A stretch of DNA of 9,698 nucleotides, from contig WSZX01000427.1 in assembly GCA_013139935.1 (NCBI GenBank), forward strand, positions 1 through 9,698. The letters are read 5' to 3'. This DNA comes from Ardenticatenales bacterium (GTDB taxonomy: Bacteria; Chloroflexota; Anaerolineae; Promineifilales; UBA4811). Below the pieces are notes generated by a model. The model worked only from the letters and a program-made list of their open reading frames with translations, had not been told where the DNA came from and made no database searches. A program made the position numbers and the translations under genes. Position 1 is the first letter of the stretch, and each line of letters starts with the position of its first letter. Below, piece after piece: positions 1 to 5,888 of this stretch.

Positions 1-2
1 AG

Positions 3-173
3 CAGAGCGCGATGCTCAAAGAGGCGGCCGAACTCGGCTGCCCGCTGCACGATCCCTTTATGACTATCAGCTTCCTTGCCCTGGAGGTGATTCCCTCCCT
101 CAAACTCACCGACCAGGGACTTGTGGATGTGGACCAGTTCGCGTTGGTGGATCTGTGGGTCGGGGGAAGGTGA
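3..173 (+). CDS. ade: Adenine deaminase, C-terminal end (partial)
   Basis: This is the last 56 codons of a gene that enters from the left edge and stops with TGA. The product would deaminate adenine to hypoxanthine in purine salvage in the cytoplasm. The visible stretch reads HDPFMTISFLALEVIPSLKL, then TDQGLVDVDQF. This matches the conserved C-terminal block of Ade-type adenine deaminases (PFMTLSFLALPVIPELKLTD and a terminal G-L-x-D-V), which belong to the amidohydrolase superfamily. The catalytic metal-binding half lies outside the window, so activity cannot be judged. The gene converges on the DUF401 permease gene, with only 35 bp between the two stop codons. I see no good hairpin with a T-run in that gap. 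The assignment rests on the C-terminal motif alone, but that motif is characteristic. Confidence 0.85.
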   Translation, partial: QSAMLKEAAELGCPLHDPFMTISFLALEVIPSLKLTDQGLVDVDQFALVDLWVGGR

Positions 174-208
174 ACCGCGTGACTCGTTCGCAATTCGGCA
201 ACCCGAGG

Positions 209-1420
209 CTACCAGAGGGCGTATAATACCACCCCCACGGCCGCCACTGCCAGGATGGAGGGTAGCAGCATCCGGTAGTTTGGCCCCCATTCGGCTTGGT
301 AATAGTCGCGGGTAAGAGAGAAGCAAAGGTGAAGGGGGGAAAGCAAGACCCCCAAGAACGCCCCGGTGTAGGCGAGTGCAACAGCACCCATGTTCACCCC
401 CCCGGCCACGAGCAGGGGCATGATCACTGGGAAACTGACCCCAATAGCCCCCGCCGCCAGCCCGGTGAGCAACCCCGCCAGCATGGGAATGAAGAACAGG
501 ATCAGCGGCGTTGGCACCCCGGCGGCTGTCAGCGCCGTGGGAAGCGAACTCACCGCGCCGGTGGACCCCAACACCTGACGGAAGAGCATGACCGCAATAA
601 TGAGCAGCACCGGCCTGAGTGAGACACCATGACGCAATACCTGCCAGACCCGAGCTGGTCCCAAGCGGTGAGCAAGCACCAATAACCCGATGGTGGCCAG
701 CAGACTGAGGATCAGGTCGACGTGTAGTGCGACGGAGAGAATGATCACCAATACAATCGGCCAGATGCTCACCACCAGCAATCTCAGGTTGCCGTTCCGC
801 TCGCGCGGGTTGGCCCGAGGCCTTGCCACCCGCCGTATGGGCAGCAGACCCACCAGGATGCCGACGATGATTGCCATCGCTGTCAGCGGCCACTGGCTCA
901 GAGTCAACGCTCGCGGGGCTATGTCCAGCAGCGCTGCCGCCAGGATGAGTGATGGATAAGTGGGCAGAATCCACTCCCACACGTGCCGGAACCAATAGTT
1001 TACAAACGTCTTCCGCTCCCCATCTACCTGCAAGCGATTCCCAACCTCCTCCACCATCGGCGCGGAAAAGATGGCGCCGCCCACCATGGGGAGCAGGCCG
1101 ATCAGGGCCGGGATGACAGCCATGGTCACGCGGCCGTCGGGCAGCAGCCTCTCCAGCGAGCGCACCAGCCCGTCGAGTTTGGCCGTTGCCTTGAGGATGG
1201 CCCCCAGGCTGAGGATGAGCGTCACGGCCGCCAACAACCGCAACGTGATCGGGTCCCTGATCGTGTCAAGTCCAGCCTGAAGGAGCCCGGCCGGTGTCAG
1301 GCCAAACAGCAACCCAATGGCAGCCGAAGCGAGCAGCAGGACGGTTCCCAAGTTCCACCTGCGCCACAGCAAGAGCAGGATGCCGGCCAGCACTGCCAGC
1401 AGTCTAGCCAAGTCCAACAC
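209..1420 (-). CDS. DUF401 family integral membrane permease
   Basis: The product is a 403-residue, very hydrophobic protein with roughly ten or more membrane segments, recognised as the DUF401 (TIGR00529-like) family. This family resembles the ion-transporter superfamily of anion permeases, and its substrate is unknown. Supporting stretches are LPMVGGAIFSAPMVEE near residues 110-124, NYWFRHVWEW near 141-150 followed by LPTYPSLIL, and AFLGVLLSPLHLCFSLT near 354-370. These resemble the paired re-entrant loops of such carriers. The start is GTG at 1420, preceded on the minus strand by a purine-rich AAGG/TAGG stretch. It lies 45 bp downstream of the YjbQ gene in the same direction, so the two are probably co-transcribed. 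Length and both ends look complete. It could be a carboxylate or other anion transporter, but nothing in the sequence decides the substrate. Confidence 0.9.
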   Translation of the reverse strand: MLDLARLLAVLAGILLLLWRRWNLGTVLLLASAAIGLLFGLTPAGLLQAGLDTIRDPITLRLLAAVTLILSLGAILKATAKLDGLVRSLERLLPDGRVTMAVIPALIGLLPMVGGAIFSAPMVEEVGNRLQVDGERKTFVNYWFRHVWEWILPTYPSLILAAALLDIAPRALTLSQWPLTAMAIIVGILVGLLPIRRVARPRANPRERNGNLRLLVVSIWPIVLVIILSVALHVDLILSLLATIGLLVLAHRLGPARVWQVLRHGVSLRPVLLIIAVMLFRQVLGSTGAVSSLPTALTAAGVPTPLILFFIPMLAGLLTGLAAGAIGVSFPVIMPLLVAGGVNMGAVALAYTGAFLGVLLSPLHLCFSLTRDYYQAEWGPNYRMLLPSILAVAAVGVVLYALW

Positions 1421-1465
1421 GCCGATACCTACCTTCCCCCACCATTCTGGAGCGGGAGCAACGAC

Positions 1466-1861
1466 TCATCCGGCAACCACCTTCACCCAGACATTGCGGC
1501 TGCGAGGGCCATCAAACTCGGCCAGGTAGATCCCCTGCCAACGGCCGAGCTGCAATTGGCCGCCCTTCACAAACACCAGCGCACTCGCCCCCACCATCGA
1601 AGCCTTGATATGGGCTGGAGAGTTCCCCTCGCGGTGCCGGTGGCGCGGATCGACCGGGGCAATGTCCGCCAGCGTGAGTAGAATATCCCGCTGCACATCC
1701 GAATCCCAGTTTTCATTGAGTGTCACGCCAGCCGTGGTGTGGGGAATAAAAAGGGTGCAGAGCCCATCATCCACCCCACCTTGGCGGACGGCCTCCTGCA
1801 CCTGCTGGGTGATGTCCCTCAGTTCGGACTGAGCGTGGGTTTGAACAGTGAGAGTAATCAT
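1466..1861 (-). CDS. yjbQ: YjbQ/UPF0047 family protein (secondary thiamine-phosphate synthase family)
   Basis: This is a complete 131-residue protein of the small, single-domain YjbQ/UPF0047 family. Family signatures are visible in order: HTTAGVTLNEN at 41-51, HREGNSPAHIKASMVG at 76-91, and GRWQGIYLAEFDGPR at 106-120. The conserved histidines H41, H76 and H84 are present. The start is ATG at 1861, with AAAGGA a few bases upstream on the minus strand. Family members form trimers and are annotated as a secondary thiamine-phosphate synthase, because the E. coli protein shows weak activity of that kind. The physiological role is not settled. It is first in a probable two-gene unit with the DUF401 permease. 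I see no convincing promoter in the 208 bp upstream, and no riboswitch there. A link with the thiamine operon at 7925-9698 is only an inference. Confidence 0.95.
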   Translation of the reverse strand: MITLTVQTHAQSELRDITQQVQEAVRQGGVDDGLCTLFIPHTTAGVTLNENWDSDVQRDILLTLADIAPVDPRHRHREGNSPAHIKASMVGASALVFVKGGQLQLGRWQGIYLAEFDGPRSRNVWVKVVAG

Positions 1862-2002
1862 AGGCTATCCTTTCACATCGCTGGGGGGCGCGGGCAGAGC
1901 GGTACGGTCCGTGCTGCGTGGAACCAACGCCTGTGTCATACGCCGGCCGATTCTGTCAGGCTCTGGCCGGGACTAACAACACGCGTACCGGAGCAGCCGG
2001 CC

Positions 2003-2021
2003 GGCCCGATCACGCCGGGCC
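2003..2021. repeat. Inverted repeat in the 1862-2069 intergenic gap
   Basis: GGCCCG at 2003-2008 and CGGGCC at 2016-2021 form a perfect 6-bp stem with a 7-nt loop. It lies about 50 bp past the stop of the DUF4349 gene. It could help to end that leftward transcript, but there is no T-run after it on the minus strand, so it is not a standard intrinsic terminator. The rest of the 1862-2069 gap holds the YjbQ ribosome-binding site next to 1861, and I recognise nothing else in it. Confidence 0.25.
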
Positions 2022-2069
2022 CATGCTTCACCGGCGGAAATGCTTCGGCCCAGCGGGAGCGGGCAGTCG

Positions 2070-3002
2070 TCACTCCCCGGCTTGGGCCTGTTTCTTGCGG
2101 CGCCTCCGCCGCAATCGAATCAGAACAAAGACAGGCGCCCCAAGAACAAAAGCGACCGGCACCAGAAAAAGGGCCAGGAAGATGAGCACATCGGCGAGCC
2201 CTTGCAGCGTGTTGACGAGCAACTGGATGGCATCCCGTGTCGTTCCCTCCGGTCTCCAGCCGCCCACGGTGACCGGCCGAGCCAACTCGTCCGGAATCAC
2301 GTCAATGCTGACCAGGGACTGGCGTGCTGAACTCTCCAGGTATTTCATCCTGCCCGTGATGCGTTCAATCTCTCCTTCCAACCGCCCGAGTTCCCGGTTC
2401 ACGTCCAGTGCTTCTTCTACCGTCCTGGCCTGGTCCAGAAAGGAACGAACCCGGTCGGCTGTGGCTTCCAGGTTGGTCAACTGCGCTTGGAGATCCACAT
2501 ACTCCTCGGTCACATCCTGTCCCGAGATCGATTCGTTGGTTACCTCGTTCACCAGGGCACGCACATCACTCAAGAAGGAATCCAACTGGTCAAACGGAAC
2601 CCGTACGCTGATATTGCCCCGTTTCACCCCCTCGTACTCCCAGATGTTAGAGGCGACGATCCACCCTTCCACCCCTTTCACCAGTTGTTCTATTGCCGCC
2701 ATGCTCTCCACAGTGTCGTCTACCACCACCGTTAGGTCGGCGTTGCGAATGATGAGTCGTTCTTGCGGTTGGGTGGCCGGCCCGATGATCCTCAACTCCT
2801 CATCATAGTCGCTTCCCGCGTACGCCTCGCTGTACTCGGCAACAATTCCGGCCTCCTTGGCGACGGATTGAGGCTCATAGGAGGCGACATCAAGAGTTCC
2901 ACCGACCGACGGGAGGCTCAACGCCAACACAACCGCTATCCCCACCATACAAAGCGCAACTGCGCCACCAATGATTCCAACAACTCGCCATCGCTTCGAC
3001 AT
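2070..3002 (-). CDS. DUF4349 domain protein, membrane anchored
   Basis: The product is a 310-residue protein with one hydrophobic segment at about residues 8-30, an extracytoplasmic region, and a second membrane helix at about 270-296. An arginine/lysine tail (RLRRRRRKK) follows, which fits a cytoplasmic stop-transfer end. The middle matches DUF4349: RLIIRNADLTVVVDD near 82-96, GWIVASN near 113-119, VRVPFDQLDSFLSDV near 133-147, and a long heptad-rich stretch at about 163-226 that should form a coiled coil. The function of the family is unknown, and an envelope role is an inference from the topology. There is no lipobox, so this is not one of the lipoprotein versions. The start is ATG at 3002, with GGAGGAG on the minus strand 5 nt upstream. 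The gene appears to be a single transcription unit. Confidence 0.9.
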   Translation of the reverse strand: MSKRWRVVGIIGGAVALCMVGIAVVLALSLPSVGGTLDVASYEPQSVAKEAGIVAEYSEAYAGSDYDEELRIIGPATQPQERLIIRNADLTVVVDDTVESMAAIEQLVKGVEGWIVASNIWEYEGVKRGNISVRVPFDQLDSFLSDVRALVNEVTNESISGQDVTEEYVDLQAQLTNLEATADRVRSFLDQARTVEEALDVNRELGRLEGEIERITGRMKYLESSARQSLVSIDVIPDELARPVTVGGWRPEGTTRDAIQLLVNTLQGLADVLIFLALFLVPVAFVLGAPVFVLIRLRRRRRKKQAQAGE

Positions 3003-3070
3003 CTCTGCTCCTCCTGTACTTGTTCAAAAACAACTTGGCGGTTTTGTGACCGCTCTACCCGTGAATCACC

Positions 3071-3099
3071 ATTGAAAACGGGAAGTTATTCCTTAACAA
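3071..3099 (-). promoter_or_regulatory. Possible weak promoter for the DUF4349 gene
   Basis: On the minus strand, TTGTTA (3099-3094) and TTCAAT (3076-3071) are separated by 17 bp. Each matches four of six consensus positions. This would give a 5' leader of about 60 nt before the ATG at 3002. The match is weak, but it lies in the only AT-richer part of the gap. Confidence 0.25.
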
Positions 3100-3141
3100 G
3101 TGCCTGTATCTACTCCTGGCAGAAAGACGCAAACATCATCT

Positions 3142-3180
3142 GATAGGTTCCCGGCCGTCAAGGAATCGGCCAGATAGGTT
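3142..3180. repeat. 8-bp direct repeats flanking a small inverted repeat
   Basis: GATAGGTT occurs at 3142-3149 and again at 3173-3180. Between the copies lies the inverted pair GGCCG (3153-3157) and CGGCC (3167-3171) with a 9-nt loop. The right-hand copy overlaps the first bases of the metallophosphoesterase stop codon. There is no T-run on the minus strand, so it is not a clear terminator. It could be a protein-binding site or chance. Confidence 0.4.
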
Positions 3181-3907
3181 ACCACCCGAATTGAAGCCGT
3201 GCCACCAGCTTGTATGGCAACCCATGCTGCCGCATGCGACTCTGTGTCTCCTCAACCTGATATTCTATCCGGCGATGCTCCCACGTCATCGCTTCGGCAT
3301 CCAGGATGGCATAGGCGGCGCGCGGATCCGAGTCCCTCGGTTGGCCCACACTGCCCGGATTGATAATCAGCCGCGCATCGCCCAGGCGAATGGGCTCTCC
3401 ATAACGGGGAGCAAGGATCCGGCAGTTTCCGTCCTCCGCATCTTGCCTCAGGACAACCGGTGTGTGGGTGTGCCCCACGAGACAGTACGGAGTTTCAAAG
3501 TGGAAAAAGTTCACATGGGCAACCAGAGTGTCGGAGATGTACTCCCATATCGGCTGCCGCGGGCTGCCATGGGCCAGCGTGAATTGCCCCACACACAATA
3601 GGCTGGATAGCGATCCCAGGAATTCACGCGAGCTGGCGCTTAACATGCGCTGGGTCCAGGTCGCGGCCGCCCGTGCGTCAGCGTTAAAGGTGTCCAGATC
3701 CAACTTGCCCAGCGCGGCCCAGTCATGATTACCTGCCAGGCACAGGTGCTCGTACTCGCGCAATAGCGCTACGCACTCATTCGGGTCTGGTCCGTACCCC
3801 ACCACGTCTCCCAGGCACCAGATGGCGTCAAATGGACCCGCATCGTCTACCACCGTCTGGAAAGCGATCAGGTTTGCGTGGATGTCAGAAAGGACCAGAT
3901 ACCTCAT
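3179..3907 (-). CDS. YfcE/MJ0936-type metallophosphoesterase
   Basis: This is a 242-residue calcineurin-like phosphoesterase, a soluble two-metal enzyme that cleaves phosphomono- or diesters. All metal-binding motifs are present in order: DIHAN at 8-12, GDVVGYGPDP at 33-42, GNHD at 59-62, AHGSP at 112-116 and GHTHTP at 145-150. The family-typical NPGSVGQPRD follows at 183-192. The natural substrate is unknown for this branch, whose members often hydrolyse bis-pNPP in vitro. I place the start at ATG 3907 because the catalytic strand MRYLVLSD begins there and GGGAG sits 7 nt upstream on the minus strand. A longer reading frame back to 3985 would run through the likely promoter and adds no conserved residues. 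It is transcribed divergently from tsaE. Confidence 0.92.
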   Translation of the reverse strand: MRYLVLSDIHANLIAFQTVVDDAGPFDAIWCLGDVVGYGPDPNECVALLREYEHLCLAGNHDWAALGKLDLDTFNADARAAATWTQRMLSASSREFLGSLSSLLCVGQFTLAHGSPRQPIWEYISDTLVAHVNFFHFETPYCLVGHTHTPVVLRQDAEDGNCRILAPRYGEPIRLGDARLIINPGSVGQPRDSDPRAAYAILDAEAMTWEHRRIEYQVEETQSRMRQHGLPYKLVARLQFGW

Positions 3908-3936
3908 CGGGGGACTCCCTTTTCGCACCGGGCCGT

Positions 3937-3965
3937 AATATACCACGAACCGACCCCTTTGGAAA
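3937..3965 (-). promoter_or_regulatory. Probable promoter of the metallophosphoesterase gene
   Basis: On the minus strand, TTTCCA (3965-3960) and TATATT (3942-3937) are spaced by 17 bp, with TGG directly before the -10, which makes an extended -10 element. The predicted transcript start is near 3930, giving a leader of about 23 nt before the ATG at 3907. Confidence 0.45.
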
Positions 3966-3971
3966 GCCAGC

Positions 3972-3999
3972 TTGCTTCCCGTCACTGCCGCTGTATAAT
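3972..3999 (+). promoter_or_regulatory. Probable promoter of the tsaE-tsaB-rimI operon
   Basis: TTGCTT (3972-3977) and a perfect TATAAT (3994-3999) are separated by 16 bp, in the non-coding gap directly upstream of tsaE. The start point would be near 4006, giving a leader of about 60 nt. The -35 box lies only 6 bp from that of the divergent phosphoesterase promoter. Confidence 0.5.
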
Positions 4000-4065
4000 T
4001 CAGTCAATGACCTCCATTGCTGCGTGGTCTGCGACGGAATGGCAACCTGCGGCAAAGGTGCACCC

Positions 4066-4566
4066 ATGCCTATCTTGGATGATCGAACACTCGATTTCGT
4101 GAGCAGTAGCGCGGTTCAAACCGAGCGATTAGGGGCGCGGTTGGGCGAATTGCTTCAATCCGGCGATCTACTCTGCCTGGCGGGCGACTTGGGCGCGGGC
4201 AAAACCTGCTTGGCGCGTGGTGTCAGCCGGGGATGGGGCGCGGTTCGCTCGGCCACCAGCCCTACCTTTACTCTCATCAACGAGTATCCTCGTGCTTCGG
4301 ACAATCTGCCCCTGTTCCATGTGGACTGCTACCGGCTCCGTGGGCCGGAGGATGCCCTGGCCATCGGGCTCTACGACGTCTTGGACCGATCCGGCGTGGT
4401 GATGATCGAGTGGCCGGAACGGATTGCCTCCGTCTTGCCATCTGAACGACTCTGGATCACGCTGCGGTGGGCGGCTGCAACCAAGCGCGGGCTTTGCTTC
4501 GAGGCCGGCGGCGAGCGGCCGCGGGAGCTCTTGCTTCACTTCCGCCAGAGCGCTTTTGGGGTATGA
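4066..4566 (+). CDS. tsaE: tRNA threonylcarbamoyladenosine biosynthesis ATPase TsaE
   Basis: TsaE is the P-loop ATPase that, with TsaB and TsaD, carries out the final transfer step of t6A formation at A37 of ANN-decoding tRNAs. The 166-residue product has the usual family length. It shows the Walker A GDLGAGKT at 40-47, SPTFTLINEY at 65-74, HVDCYRL at 85-91 and EWPER at 115-119, all family hallmarks. The start is ATG 4066, preceded by AAAGGTG at 4054-4060. An in-frame ATG at 4039 has no comparable ribosome-binding site. The stop codon overlaps the start of tsaB (ATGA at 4563-4566), so the two genes are probably translationally coupled. The gene is intact and the identification is firm. Confidence 0.95.
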   Translation: MPILDDRTLDFVSSSAVQTERLGARLGELLQSGDLLCLAGDLGAGKTCLARGVSRGWGAVRSATSPTFTLINEYPRASDNLPLFHVDCYRLRGPEDALAIGLYDVLDRSGVVMIEWPERIASVLPSERLWITLRWAAATKRGLCFEAGGERPRELLLHFRQSAFGV

Positions 4567-5237
4567 CAATGCTGTTGGCGATTGACACCTCTACCCGCAC
4601 GTTGAGCCTGGCTCTGCACGATGGAGATCAGATCCTGGCAGAGACCACGTGGAGAACCGCGAATTACCACACGGTGGAGCTCACGCCCAGCATTGCTAGC
4701 ATGCTTGGCCAGGGTAGCGTCGCGCCGGCCGATTTGAAGGCGATTGCCGTGGCGCTTGGCCCGGGGTCATTCACCGGGCTACGGATTGGGTTGGCGGCCG
4801 CCAAGGGGCTGGCGTTGGCCAACAACACCCCTCTGGCGGGAATACCTACGTTGGATATTGTGGCCGCATCCATCGGCCCGGAGGACGTTCCGCTCTGTGC
4901 TATCCTGCAGGCCGGCCGGGGACGAATCTGCGCCGGCACCTTCCACTGGCGCGACGGGGAATGGCGCGCCGATCAGGAGGCCGAGACTACGACCTGGGAA
5001 CAGTTGGTGTCCAGCCTTGAGACCCCCACCTTGTTCGCCGGTGAGATCGATCCCGACGGAGCCAAGCTGCTGCGCCGTCGCCGTTCCAAAGCACTCGTGC
5101 TCTCTCCTGCATCCGGGCTGCGCCGGGCTGGATTCCTGGCCGAACTGGGGTGGGAGCGGTTCAAGCGGAACCGGATGGATGATCCGGCTACACTCGCCCC
5201 GATATACCTTCATCCACCAGGAGCGGCCCTGCCGTGA
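4563..5237 (+). CDS. tsaB: tRNA threonylcarbamoyladenosine biosynthesis protein TsaB
   Basis: This 224-residue protein is the inactive Kae1/TsaD paralogue that scaffolds the bacterial t6A complex, dimerising with TsaD and recruiting TsaE. It opens with LLAIDTSTRTLSLAL at 4-18. It has the conserved GPGSFTGLRIGLAAAKGLA at 67-85 and PTLDIVA at 95-101, and ends with LAPIYLHPP, the typical C-terminus. The ATG at 4563 overlaps the tsaE stop. A second ATG two codons later is an alternative start. Its own stop overlaps the GTG of rimI (GTGA at 5234-5237). The catalytic partner tsaD is not in the window and must lie elsewhere. Confidence 0.95.
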   Translation: MTMLLAIDTSTRTLSLALHDGDQILAETTWRTANYHTVELTPSIASMLGQGSVAPADLKAIAVALGPGSFTGLRIGLAAAKGLALANNTPLAGIPTLDIVAASIGPEDVPLCAILQAGRGRICAGTFHWRDGEWRADQEAETTTWEQLVSSLETPTLFAGEIDPDGAKLLRRRRSKALVLSPASGLRRAGFLAELGWERFKRNRMDDPATLAPIYLHPPGAALP

Positions 5238-5875
5238 TCCAACCCCCTTTTCCCTACAGTCTGCGCCGCATGACCACGGATGATATCCCTCACGTGATAG
5301 CGATAGAGAACGAATCCTTTCCCGTTCCCTGGCCTGCCAAAGTCTACCGCAACGAATTGACACGCAATGCTCGTGCGCACTGCCTGGTGCTGGAGATGGA
5401 TGCCTCCACCCGGCCGGCAAAAGACGGGAAGGTTTCGCCGGCGCGGTGCACCGGGAGTTGTGTCGGTTATGGATGTTTCTGGTTGATGGAGGGTGAGGCA
5501 CGTGTCAGCACTCTGGCGGTAGCCCCGCCGTGGCGTTGCCGGGGACTGGGCGAACTGCTCCTGTTGGCGTTGATTGACGAGGCCAGTTCGGTGGGCGCAG
5601 AGTTGCTAGCTCTGGAAGTGCGTGTTTCGAATCGGGTGGCGCAGAGATTATATGCCAAGTATGGGCTGGGAATCGTCGGCCGGCACCGGCGATACTATAC
5701 CGATAACGGCGAGGATGCTCTGATCATGACGGTCGAGTTGCTGGGCAAAGCCTACCAGGACCGACTGGAGCAACGCAAGGCCACCCTCTTTTCCCGTCTA
5801 GGTGGCGTGGTTCTGCGCCCTCTACCAATCGATGTGTGCGATGCCAGGCGGACTGGCCGCTCGCCTGCAACTTGA
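5234..5875 (+). CDS. rimI: RimI-type ribosomal protein S18-alanine N-acetyltransferase
   Basis: This is a GNAT-fold acetyltransferase of 213 residues. RimI enzymes transfer acetyl from acetyl-CoA to the N-terminal alanine of ribosomal protein S18. Key features are the acetyl-CoA loop RCRGLG at 101-106 after STLAVAP (92-98), LEVRVSN at 127-133, RLYAKYG at 138-144 and the family-specific RRYYTDNGEDALIM at 152-165. The start is GTG 5234, overlapping the tsaB stop. The fold's first strand (YSLRRMTTDD) begins before the internal ATG, so the GTG is needed. AGGAG lies 11 nt upstream. The protein is longer than the usual 150 or so residues: about 18 extra residues sit at roughly 56-73, and a 43-residue tail follows 170. 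Clustering with tsaB and tsaE is common in bacteria. Confidence 0.93.
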   Translation: MIQPPFPYSLRRMTTDDIPHVIAIENESFPVPWPAKVYRNELTRNARAHCLVLEMDASTRPAKDGKVSPARCTGSCVGYGCFWLMEGEARVSTLAVAPPWRCRGLGELLLLALIDEASSVGAELLALEVRVSNRVAQRLYAKYGLGIVGRHRRYYTDNGEDALIMTVELLGKAYQDRLEQRKATLFSRLGGVVLRPLPIDVCDARRTGRSPAT

Positions 5876-5888
5876 ATGCGGAGAACTC

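Noticed and set aside
222..227. TATAAT on the plus strand
   Set aside because: It lies inside the 3' end of the DUF401 gene, has no matching -35 box, and no rightward gene follows.
983..1681. 232-codon plus-strand open frame across the DUF401 and YjbQ genes
   Set aside because: It is antisense to two clear protein families, has a Gln/His/Arg-rich composition typical of a shadow frame, and shows no recognisable domain.
1918..2808. 296-codon plus-strand open frame opposite the DUF4349 gene
   Set aside because: It has Ser/Arg/Thr-rich shadow composition, no domain, and no ribosome-binding site. The minus strand encodes a recognised family.
3832..4065. Upstream extension of tsaE from ATG 3832
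   Set aside because: It runs through the divergent promoter region and the opposite gene. ATG 4066 has the ribosome-binding site and gives the family's length.
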